Assembly: GCA_027533455.1 (NCBI GenBank)
Contig: JAPZUC010000011.1
Coordinates: forward strand, 1 to 64,000
Source of the DNA: Porphyrobacter sp.
GTDB lineage: Bacteria > Pseudomonadota > Alphaproteobacteria > Sphingomonadales > Sphingomonadaceae
Length of the DNA: 64,000 nucleotides
Direction of reading: 5' to 3'
Shown: positions 9,238 to 17,728 of the stretch, piece by piece
How positions within the stretch are numbered: position 1 is the stretch's first letter
Layout: each line of letters begins with the position of its first letter
The notes under the pieces: model-generated
Databases searched by the model: none
Told to the model about the DNA's origin: nothing
The model's input: only the letters and a program-made list of their open reading frames with translations
Translations under genes and position numbers: made by a program

Positions 9238-10269
9238 ATGGTTCGCAAGCTCCTGTTCGGCCTCACGGTGCTGCTGGTGGCGGGGACGGCCCTTGCCTAT
9301 GCCCAGCGCGACGCGCTGCTCGGGATGGCGATCCGCCAGCGTGTACAACAAGGCCCGGACATGGGCTTCGCCAAGGACCATGATGGCATCAAGGTGCTGA
9401 TCTGCGGCACCGGATCGCCCGAGGTGAGCTCGGCCCGCGCGCAGGCCTGCACGCTGGTTGCGGCGGGCGGCAAGCTGTTCCTGTTCGACGTCGGCGACGG
9501 CAGCGTGCGCTCGCTCGCCGCCTCGCGCATTCCGGTCAATGATCTCGAGCGGGTGTTCGTTACCCATTTCCACTCCGACCATTTCGGCGATTTGGGCGTC
9601 CTGATCAACGCCGGGTGGATTTGGGGCCGCGAGACCCCGCTGGAAGTGCAGGGGCCGGTCGGCATGGCTGGCGTCATCGCGGGTTACGAACAGGCCTATG
9701 CGCTTGATGAAACCTATCGCAGCGCCAACATGCCCCACCTTGCAGAACGCCGCGCGGTGGCCCGGGCTGTGCCGCTGGAGATCGCCTTTGCCGAAGGTGC
9801 GCGCGTTGTGCGGGTCTACGATATGGACGGGGTGACGATCGATGCGGCCCCGGTCGCGCACGATCCGGTGCGCCCGGCGCTCGGCTATCTGCTGCAATAC
9901 AAGGGCCGCAAGCTGTTCATCAGCGGCGATACCGAAGTGAGCCCGGTTAACTTGCCCGCGATGCAGGGGGCCGACATGGTCGTCCACGAATCCTACGCAG
10001 GGCACATGGTGCGCCGCGCGATCCCAGAGATGCGGCAGCTCGGCATGGAGTTTCACGCCCGCGTGGCAGAGCGCACCATTCCCTACCACGCCGACAATAT
10101 CGCTTTGGCCAAGCAGGCACAGGCGGCAGGGGTGAAGCAGCTCGTCCTAACCCACCTCATCCCCTACCCTGAAAATGCAGTGGTCCGGGCGATGTACACA
10201 GATGGGATGGGCGATCACTTCAAAGGCGCGATCACCGTAGCCGAAGACGGCATGGTGCTGGCGTTCTGA
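9238..10269 (+). CDS. MBL-fold metallo-hydrolase, exported or membrane anchored
   Basis: Signal-like MVRKLLFGLTVLLVAGTALA; THFHSDHFGDLG metal-binding motif; ISGDTEVS. Confidence 0.88.
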   Translation: MVRKLLFGLTVLLVAGTALAYAQRDALLGMAIRQRVQQGPDMGFAKDHDGIKVLICGTGSPEVSSARAQACTLVAAGGKLFLFDVGDGSVRSLAASRIPVNDLERVFVTHFHSDHFGDLGVLINAGWIWGRETPLEVQGPVGMAGVIAGYEQAYALDETYRSANMPHLAERRAVARAVPLEIAFAEGARVVRVYDMDGVTIDAAPVAHDPVRPALGYLLQYKGRKLFISGDTEVSPVNLPAMQGADMVVHESYAGHMVRRAIPEMRQLGMEFHARVAERTIPYHADNIALAKQAQAAGVKQLVLTHLIPYPENAVVRAMYTDGMGDHFKGAITVAEDGMVLAF

Positions 10270-10291
10270 TCTGGTGGTGATGGGGGCAACG

Positions 10292-11749
10292 ATGAATGGG
10301 TTTGATTGCGATGTCCTGATCATCGGCGGAGGGCCGACAGGGGTGACGCTGGCGAGCCTGCTGGCGAAACGCGGAGTCAGCGTCATCGTCGCGGAGAAAG
10401 AGGCAGGCATCTTCCCTCTCCCCCGTGCGGCGCATATCGACCACGAAGGAATGCGGATCCTGCAGGACGCGGGTGCGGCCAAGGCGGTGATATCGACCAG
10501 CCGCCGCGCTAATCGCTATGAGTTCCGCAACGCCAAGGGCAAAGTGCTGTTGTGTTTCGACGGGGCCGAAGGGATCGGCGCGGGCGGATGGCCGGTCGCC
10601 AACATGATCCACCAGCCTTCAGTTGAAGCCGCACTCAGGGCCTCGCTCGCCGAACGCGCGCCCGAAGCGCTTCGCGGCGGATGGGAGATGGTTGCCTTCA
10701 CACAGGACACCCGGGGCGTCACCGCCCGTTTCGCAACCCCGCAAGGCGAGCGCTCCCTTCGGGCCCGCTGGCTGGTCGGGGCAGACGGCGCCCGCAGTCC
10801 AGTCAGGAAGGCCAGCGCCATCACGTTCGAGGATCTCGGCTTCGAGGAGCCATGGCTCGTCGTTGACGTGCTGGTCGATGATCCAGCGCGCTTGCCCACC
10901 GCTAACCTGCAGATCTGCGACCCCGCGCGTCCCACCACCTGCGTCCTCATGGGCGAAGGCCGCCACCGCTGGGAGTTCATGATCCTGCCCGGCGAGACCC
11001 CCGAGGCCATCAGCGCTCCCTCCTCGATGGAGCGGCTGCTCGCGCCGTGGAACGTAACGGGCGCGGTCAGGATCGAGCGAACCGCCGTATATACCTTCCG
11101 CGCCTGCATCGCAGAGCAATGGCGCAAGGGGCGCGTGCTTCTAGCCGGAGACGCCGCGCACCAGACCCCGCCATTCGCGGGGCAAGGCCTGTGTTCGGGG
11201 CTGCGGGATGCAGCGAACCTTGCATGGAAGTTGGCCATGTCGGTCAAGGACGAGGCCGATGCCGCGCTGCTCGACACTTACCAACCCGAACGGGCGCCGA
11301 ACCTGCGCGCGACGATCGACATGGCGATCATGATGGGCCGCATGGTGTGCACGACCAGCAGGGTCGGCGCCGCGTTGCGTGATGCTAAACTCGGCCTTGC
11401 CCGGATGCTCGGCAAGCTCCCTGATGGCCCGCCCGCCTATCCGCCGCTGGCAACAGGGGTAATCATGGCCGGTTCACCAGCAGCGGGAAGCTATTTCCCG
11501 CAAGCGGTGGCAAGCAACGGCGCCCGCCTTGATGATGTTCTGGGCCCGGATATGTGGCTCATAAGCCGCAGCTCTCTGGACGAGCGCACGTTCGTGCCCT
11601 TTGCCGAATATTTGCGGCACTGGCTAGATCGCCATCAGGCAGAGGCGGTGCTGGTGCGACCGGACCGCTATGTCTTCGGAACAGGCGCAGCGAACGACCT
11701 GAGACAACAATGGTCCGCTGCCCTTGGAACAGGGTTGGTGAGCCGGTAG
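10292..11749 (+). CDS. FAD-dependent monooxygenase, MhpA-like aromatic hydroxylase
   Basis: CDVLIIGGGPTGVTLASLLAKRGVSVIVAEKE, GADGARSPVRK, VLLAGDAAHQTPPFAGQGLCSGLRDAANLAWKL. Confidence 0.88.
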   Translation: MNGFDCDVLIIGGGPTGVTLASLLAKRGVSVIVAEKEAGIFPLPRAAHIDHEGMRILQDAGAAKAVISTSRRANRYEFRNAKGKVLLCFDGAEGIGAGGWPVANMIHQPSVEAALRASLAERAPEALRGGWEMVAFTQDTRGVTARFATPQGERSLRARWLVGADGARSPVRKASAITFEDLGFEEPWLVVDVLVDDPARLPTANLQICDPARPTTCVLMGEGRHRWEFMILPGETPEAISAPSSMERLLAPWNVTGAVRIERTAVYTFRACIAEQWRKGRVLLAGDAAHQTPPFAGQGLCSGLRDAANLAWKLAMSVKDEADAALLDTYQPERAPNLRATIDMAIMMGRMVCTTSRVGAALRDAKLGLARMLGKLPDGPPAYPPLATGVIMAGSPAAGSYFPQAVASNGARLDDVLGPDMWLISRSSLDERTFVPFAEYLRHWLDRHQAEAVLVRPDRYVFGTGAANDLRQQWSAALGTGLVSR

Positions 11750-12194
11750 AGCGCCGAAGCTAGCGAAAATCAGCTCCGGGGTCGCTTCCTGCATATCGGG
11801 TTGCAGGAAACGAGGTTTTCATAGCAGCCATAGACGACCCGACCATCGTAGCGTCGGATTCTGGTAAAACCGGTCCTTCGGCATGCCGTTTGGGAACGAC
11901 GGCTAAGTCCCAAACCCAGCCGTTCCGCGCCCTGTGAATGCGCGACCGCTTTCAGGATGTCACAGGTTGCAACAGAGCGTCTGACATGGGGTCCTTTGCT
12001 GAAAGGCAGCTTTTGGCGAGAAACCCGTTAAAGCTGTCCGGCAGGTTTCGGGGATGGGCGAGTTCACCGTGAATGACCGGCTCTGGGTCGAAAACGGACG
12101 AATGATGACGGGGAGTTACTAGCACCACCCGGTGAGCTGCAATATGATGCGCCCGGGGCAGACAAGAGATTGCATTCGGTTGGAACAAATTTTC

Positions 12195-12965
12195 ATGAAA
12201 CGTCGCTGTTTCGCTTCTTTCTCGCTAACCGTGCTGGCCACACTGGCGCTCGCCGGGTGCGGTGGGGACGATAACAAGGGGCCGTCCAACCCCAGCCCTT
12301 CGCCCACTGCCACTCCAACCCCTACGCCTACCCCCGCGACGCTGCGGTTCGACTTCGCCGCCGATGGCGCGAACTGGACCGCCGGGTTCGCGGACTATCT
12401 CCCAGCCCAGTCAGGGCTGATCAATTTTGCATCGGGGTTACGGCAACTGCCCGCGCCGCTGGCCGATCGCACCGGTTATTTCCTTGGCGGCGACAACCGC
12501 TCGGACGATCTGGCGATGTTCATCTATCGCCCCATCGAGGGGCTCGATCCGGCGCGGTCGTATCGCGTGGAATCGCGGGTGACGATAGCCTCCAACGTAC
12601 CTCCGGGCTGCGCCGGCATCGGCGGTTCGCCGGGCGAGAGCGTCTATATCAAGGCAGGAGCCGCTCCGCGCACGCCTGAGGTTGCGCTCAACCCCAGTGG
12701 GTTGTTCGAAGTCAACGTCAACAAGGGGCAGCAGGCGCAGAGCGGCAGCGAGGCTGTGGTGATCGGCGATTTCGCCGCGGCCGGCGCAGGTGACTGTTCG
12801 AATGGCACCTATGTCACCGAAGTCCTGGCACCCGCCGCCAATTCGCCGGTGGTGCAGCCCGACAGCGCGGGCCGACTGTGGCTGTTCCTGACGACCGATT
12901 CGGGGTTCGAGGGGCGGACCGAGATCTATTTTCTCGCCGCCGAATTCACGCTGGTACCGCAGTAG
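12195..12965 (+). CDS. Predicted lipoprotein with PT-rich linker, unknown function
   Basis: MKRRCFASFSLTVLATLALAGC lipobox, then PSPSPTATPTPTPTP linker. Confidence 0.75.
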   Translation: MKRRCFASFSLTVLATLALAGCGGDDNKGPSNPSPSPTATPTPTPTPATLRFDFAADGANWTAGFADYLPAQSGLINFASGLRQLPAPLADRTGYFLGGDNRSDDLAMFIYRPIEGLDPARSYRVESRVTIASNVPPGCAGIGGSPGESVYIKAGAAPRTPEVALNPSGLFEVNVNKGQQAQSGSEAVVIGDFAAAGAGDCSNGTYVTEVLAPAANSPVVQPDSAGRLWLFLTTDSGFEGRTEIYFLAAEFTLVPQ

Positions 12966-12989
12966 CCACGCGGCTGAAGCTGAGCGAGG

Positions 12990-13460
12990 TTGCCGCCCTA
13001 CAGGGTGGCGAACACCGCAAGGATGCTCCATTCGACCTCGCGCCCATGTATCGCGTAGTGCGCTTCCACGCCCATCCCGCGCTGGCAGGACAGAACAAGG
13101 ACGTGTCCAGGCCGCCTCGCCCGAATATGCCACGCTGCGGGTTCGCTTCGACTATCGAGTGGACGAAGGGCGTGCGCGAAACAAGCCTGATGATTGCCGC
13201 CTTTGGGTTCGTAGCGGGAGCAATTGCCTTCACAGACATCGACTACTGGATCGACGAGAAATTGGGCGCGGAGAAGTGCGGGGGCTTGTTAGCGGCGATC
13301 ACGAAAGGACGCCGATCGGGTGCGCCAGTTCTGGCGGGCTTACATGCGGATGGTGGCTGCAGACCCAGGTCAGGATCCGCGCGGCGGACCGGACCTGCAG
13401 AACCTGTGGCACGTGCTCGACATGACGCCGGAGGTCGGGGTAGGGAATGGTAACCTAGGC
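12990..13460 (+). pseudogene. Probable decayed coding region (fragments in several frames)
   Basis: Protein-like fragments EYATLRVRFDYRVDEGRARNKPDDCR and ADRVRQFWRAYMRMVAADPGQDPRGGPDLQNLWHVLDMTPEVGVG lie in different frames with no continuous ORF. Confidence 0.4.
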
Positions 13461-13813
13461 GGCCTTAAAGTGGCAACCACTTTAGGTCTGATACGTTAGG
13501 CGCAGTAGTTTCAAATTGCGAAACGGAAGCGGCGTCTATGATGACCGACCTGCGGCGTTGATCTGAAGCTCTCGCGGCGTGGCCTATGTCCGGTAAGGGG
13601 TCGGTAGCTGAACAGTGAGCTTTGGGGAGCAAACCCGCAAAAGCCGCCATCCGCGGCCTGCATCGAGCAGCGTCAGATGCCGACCCAGAGCCGGTCGTTC
13701 AATGTCACCGCATCGAACGTCTGGTTCGGCCAAAAGCGGCCATTCCGCTTTCGAGGTTGGGCTTTGAAGGTGTTCATGACCGCTGATGGGTGGTTAGCGG
13801 ACGTGCATCCTTG

Positions 13814-14230
13814 TCAGCAGACGGATCTGCGAGATGTTGTTAGATCGACCGACTGAGTAACCACCTGGTGGAGGCGGCTGACCTCCCAATCTGTCGATGC
13901 GCCGTCCATTTTGATCTGGTTCTGGAGAGCATCCGCCAGTGCATGTAGGTTCAGGTCGCGGTCCAGTTCGACACCGAAGGACTCACCATAAACCCATCTG
14001 ACCAAGCCGGTGACTTCTTCATGATGAGGCAGCAGGATCGAGATTTTTTCGCCCTTCAGTGGCGGAAGTCCCCTTGATACGGCACCTATGCCATGGTCCG
14101 AAATATTCCGAATGATGATGCACACTCCGGGAATCCGGTCGTTAAACATCTGGGCACGGACCAACCTACGCTGCCGCAGCTGACGGGTCGAAGCATCTGC
14201 TGCAACAATCTTGTTATTCAGATACGACAT
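13814..14230 (-). CDS. PilZ domain-containing protein
   Basis: RRLVRAQMFNDRIPGVCIIIRNISDHGIGAVSRGLPPLKGEKISILLPHHEEVTGLVRWVYGESFGVELDRDL. Confidence 0.75.
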   Translation of the reverse strand: MSYLNNKIVAADASTRQLRQRRLVRAQMFNDRIPGVCIIIRNISDHGIGAVSRGLPPLKGEKISILLPHHEEVTGLVRWVYGESFGVELDRDLNLHALADALQNQIKMDGASTDWEVSRLHQVVTQSVDLTTSRRSVC

Positions 14231-14449
14231 CTATCCAGATCGCCTCTCCGCTAACCAGTTTGAGCACGTTACCTTCTCTTTGCCCGCCCGAATATCCGAT
14301 CTTTCCGATTTCATATCCTGACGTTTACTGCTTTAGTCCGAGGAAATTAATTTTTCCTTACTTACTTACGCACTTAGGCTGGAAAAGGCTCCAGATCAGA
14401 TGTCCGCTTTGGGCTTGTCATTCTGTTCCGCTTCCGTTCTATCGGACAA

Positions 14450-14674
14450 GTGAGTAGCAAACGCCTAGAGACACAGGCCGACTTCGCGCGGCACAAATAC
14501 CTCTTGAGGATCGAATGCGAGTGCGGGCGGGTGACGCTGGCCGATCCGCACAAGCTTATCAAAGCCTGTCAGGAACGCCGCGTAAACTACAGAATAGAAG
14601 CGGTTGCCTCTCGCCTGCGCTGCGAGCGATACAGGCGCAGGCCTTGGCGCGTTGGGCCGGGGCTGGGGAGTTAA
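14450..14674 (+). CDS. Small hypothetical Cys-containing protein
   Basis: LRIECECGRVTLADPHKLIKACQERRVNYRIEAVASRLRCERYRRRPWRVGPG; resembles short alphaproteobacterial zinc-ribbon-like proteins; GTG start. Confidence 0.45.
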   Translation: MSSKRLETQADFARHKYLLRIECECGRVTLADPHKLIKACQERRVNYRIEAVASRLRCERYRRRPWRVGPGLGS

Positions 14675-14937
14675 ATAGACCTCAAATCCGGTGGACGGCG
14701 ACCGTCGTCAACTATCCAGCAATCGAGTTGCACCCTGTCTTGATCGAGACAGAATTGCCGATGCCGTACCTCAATAGCAACATGCCGATAAATGGGTCCA
14801 TGCTCGCCTTCAGATGCGAGCACCTTGATCCTGATCCAATCACCGGGGGCCGGAAGCACATCCATGTCAAACGTTGCCGGACTGTCAAAGTTAGGATCAG
14901 TGCTCCCATGCACGCAAACCATCACCTCGACTGACAT
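14671..14937 (-). CDS. Hypothetical protein
   Basis: MSVEVMVCVHGSTDPNFDSPATFDMDVLPAPGDWIRIKV...; inferred start at ATG 14937. Confidence 0.45.
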   Translation of the reverse strand: MSVEVMVCVHGSTDPNFDSPATFDMDVLPAPGDWIRIKVLASEGEHGPIYRHVAIEVRHRQFCLDQDRVQLDCWIVDDGRRPPDLRSI

Positions 14938-15086
14938 CTTCCTGAACTCCCGCTGTTTCTTATGAGGCATAAATGACAAGATACGGCAGCGCGGCAATGA
15001 CAGCCAACGAAGCAGGGATAAGCCGGCCTCGCTCTCAAAGCGGACGCGCCTCATCGGAGTCGACATTGTTGCGCACAAACACTCTC

Positions 15087-15120
15087 GTTACCTATGGGTT
15101 ACCTGGATCCCTAAGGTAAC
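15087..15120. promoter_or_regulatory. Cluster of three GTTACCT heptamers (two direct with 11-bp period, one inverted)
   Basis: GTTACCTatggGTTACCTggatccctaAGGTAAC. Confidence 0.45.
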
Positions 15121-15152
15121 GGCGGAAATTCATATATCCTGTTGTGTTTTGG

Positions 15153-15226
15153 CGCGCCCGGCAGGACTCGAACCTGCTGCCTCAAGATTAGAAGTCTCGC
15201 GCTCTATCCAGATGAGCTACGGGCGC
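15153..15226 (-). tRNA. tRNA-Arg (anticodon TCT)
   Basis: Reverse complement gcgcccgtagctcatctggatagagcgcgagacttctaatcttgaggcagcaggttcgagtcctgccgggcgc folds as a cloverleaf; anticodon loop CTTCTAA. Confidence 0.95.
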
Positions 15227-15287
15227 GCACGCCCAGCGCCAATAGCGCGCTTTGCGCCGCAAGGGAATCGCGCTAACCGTCCCGGCG

Positions 15288-16181
15288 ATGGAAAACACCG
15301 TTCCGGCCGACAACGCCCTCGACCCCGCCGCCGCTTTTGATCGCGATCCCACCGACGGGATCGTGTCGACCGCCCGTGCGCCGGCGACGTTCCGCTATTA
15401 CGACCTCGTGATGGCGGCGTTCGTGGCGATCCTGCTGCTTTCGAACATCATCGGCGCGGCAAAGCTGACTTTCGTGGACGTGCCCTTCTGGCCCGAAGGC
15501 TGGTGGCCCGCGCCCGACGGCACCTTCATCTACGGCGCGGGGATCCTGTTCTTCCCGCTGGGCTATGTGATCGGCGACGTGCTCACCGAAATCTACGGCT
15601 TTGCCAAAGCGCGCCGGGTGATCTGGGTTGGGACGGCGGCGATGCTGTTCCTGGCCTTCATGTCCTATGTCGTCACCGCTTTGCCCCCGTTTGGCGGGTG
15701 GGAATGCGCGGCGAGCGGCTTTGGCGGCCCCCGCCCGATTACCTCCACCGCCGATGCGGGCATCCCCGGCGGAGCAATCTGCCAGAGCACATACGAAAGC
15801 GTGTTCGGCAGCACCTGGCGCATCGTCGTCGCCTCGATCACCGCCTTCTGGGCGGGCGAGTTCGTCAACTCCTTCGTCATGGCCAAGATGAAGGTCTGGA
15901 CCAAGGGCCGGATGCTGTGGACCCGCACCATCGGATCGACATTCGTCGGACAGGGCGTGGACAGCCTGATCTTCTATCCTGTCGCTTTCTACGGCATCTG
16001 GACGACCGAGGCGGTGCTGACCGTGATGGTCACCAACTGGGCGCTGAAGGTAGTGTGGGAAGCGGTGTTGACGCCGGTGACCTATGTCGTGGTGAACCGA
16101 TTGAAGGCGGCAGAGGGCGTCGACCTGTTCGACATCGACACCGATTTCTCGCCCTTCGGGAGCGAGGAAAAGCGCGCCTAG
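15288..16181 (+). CDS. Queuosine precursor transporter (VUT/YhhQ family)
   Basis: Multi-TM protein with LLLSNIIGAAKLTFV, GYVIGDVLTEIYGFAKARRVIWVG, GEFVNSFVMAKMKVWTKGR, GSTFVGQGVDSLIFYPVAFYG. Confidence 0.88.
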   Translation: MENTVPADNALDPAAAFDRDPTDGIVSTARAPATFRYYDLVMAAFVAILLLSNIIGAAKLTFVDVPFWPEGWWPAPDGTFIYGAGILFFPLGYVIGDVLTEIYGFAKARRVIWVGTAAMLFLAFMSYVVTALPPFGGWECAASGFGGPRPITSTADAGIPGGAICQSTYESVFGSTWRIVVASITAFWAGEFVNSFVMAKMKVWTKGRMLWTRTIGSTFVGQGVDSLIFYPVAFYGIWTTEAVLTVMVTNWALKVVWEAVLTPVTYVVVNRLKAAEGVDLFDIDTDFSPFGSEEKRA

Positions 16182-17728
16182 AGCACAATTTCCGGCACGA
16201 TATCGACCCGCCAGCCGAGGCCCAGTCGCCCGGCGAGCAGCTTCATGTCCTTTTCTGTTGGCGCGCCGAACAGCGCTTCGTGGCTCTTTGCCAGTTGCAG
16301 CACCAGCGCGCCGTCTTCGACCAGCAGGCGGCTTACCTCCAGCGAGCGGGGTGACTGCGCGCCGAGCCTGCGGGCAAGGCGCAGTGCAAGACCCCAGCGC
16401 ACTGCCTCCTCGATCGCCTCCTCGCTCGCCAGCGCGCGCACTGCGGATGGCAGGGAGAGCTGGTTGCCATTGGCCGCAATCGCCGCGGCGAGCATCGCCC
16501 GGCCCTTGCCGTCGATCCCGACCCAGCGCTTGTGCAGCGCCCAGTTGATCGCCTGCGGCAGGCGGATATTCGGTTCGATCTGCATCGCGGCGAGCGCGAG
16601 CATCGTCGCTGCCAGCCGCAGCCGTTCCGATCCATGCGCACGAGCGGGCGCGGCGTCGAGGGTCCAGGCCGCCATCCGTGTCGCGAGCGTCGGCGCTGTT
16701 CCGCGCCCGGAGGAAAACACCGCCACCCCCGCAAGCAGCGGGTCCTGCGCCCTGGTGTGATCCGGCAAGCGATCATAGAGCAGTCCCTCGCGCAGACCCC
16801 ATGACGAGAACACCACCTGCTGCGGTGCCAGCCGCGCCAGCAGCGCCTGCAACAGTACCGCGGCATCGGGCAGCTTTTCGGCGCGCATCGACGAAATCCG
16901 CTCGCGGCCCTTGAGGGCATCGCCCTCGCTCAGGGCCAGCGTGGCGGCCAGCGCCTGCGAGCCAGCCAGATCGAGCGTGAAGCCGTGCGGGTCGCTCAGC
17001 GGATAGGCCTGCGCGTTCATCGCATAGACCGCCATCGCACGCCACGTTCCTCCGACGAGATAGAGCGCGCCGTTCTCGTCCGGCGTGTTGCCCGAAAGGT
17101 CCCACCCGCCCTTGCGGATCACCTTGTCGAGGCTCTTGCGCATATCGCCCCCTCCCCCGTCGCCCTTGCGATTGGCAGGGCGATGATCGGGCAGGCGCAA
17201 GGTGCCAAGCGGCAGCGTGCTGGCACTGTCGGTGCGTCCGCCAGCGACGCGCACAAGCTCGAGGCTGCCGCCGCCAAGGTCGGCAACAATCCCGCGCGCA
17301 TCGGGAAAGGCGCCGATCACGCCGTGGGCGCTCAGCAACGCCTCTTCCTCGCCCGAGATCACCCGGGGGCTGAGGCCGATGGCACGGATCTGTTCGACGA
17401 ATTGCGCGCCGTTCGCCGCATCGCGCACCGCAGCAGTAGCGACCGTGTCGATGTCCGTGATTCCGAGGTCGCGAAGCACCAGCGCAAACCGCTTCAACCC
17501 GCGCAGCGCCAGCGCCATCGCCTCGTCCGCCAGCCTCCCGGTCGCAGCAATCTCGCGGCCCAGCTTGGCGGTGACCTTCTCGTTCACCACCACCGTGGGC
17601 GCGCGCATCGTGCCGCCATAGACGACAAGGCGCACCGTGTTCGAGCCGATGTCGATGATCGCGCGCTCGCCCGACGCGCCGCCCAGCGTGCCCTCGCGGC
17701 TTTCTCGCCGCCGACGTCCCCAGATCAT
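16178..17728 (-). CDS. ppx: Ppx/GppA phosphatase (exopolyphosphatase)
   Basis: ERAIIDIGSNTVRLVVYGG, VIGAFPDARGIVADLGGGSLELVRV; overlaps ppk1 by 4 bp. Confidence 0.9.
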   Translation of the reverse strand: MIWGRRRRESREGTLGGASGERAIIDIGSNTVRLVVYGGTMRAPTVVVNEKVTAKLGREIAATGRLADEAMALALRGLKRFALVLRDLGITDIDTVATAAVRDAANGAQFVEQIRAIGLSPRVISGEEEALLSAHGVIGAFPDARGIVADLGGGSLELVRVAGGRTDSASTLPLGTLRLPDHRPANRKGDGGGGDMRKSLDKVIRKGGWDLSGNTPDENGALYLVGGTWRAMAVYAMNAQAYPLSDPHGFTLDLAGSQALAATLALSEGDALKGRERISSMRAEKLPDAAVLLQALLARLAPQQVVFSSWGLREGLLYDRLPDHTRAQDPLLAGVAVFSSGRGTAPTLATRMAAWTLDAAPARAHGSERLRLAATMLALAAMQIEPNIRLPQAINWALHKRWVGIDGKGRAMLAAAIAANGNQLSLPSAVRALASEEAIEEAVRWGLALRLARRLGAQSPRSLEVSRLLVEDGALVLQLAKSHEALFGAPTEKDMKLLAGRLGLGWRVDIVPEIVL

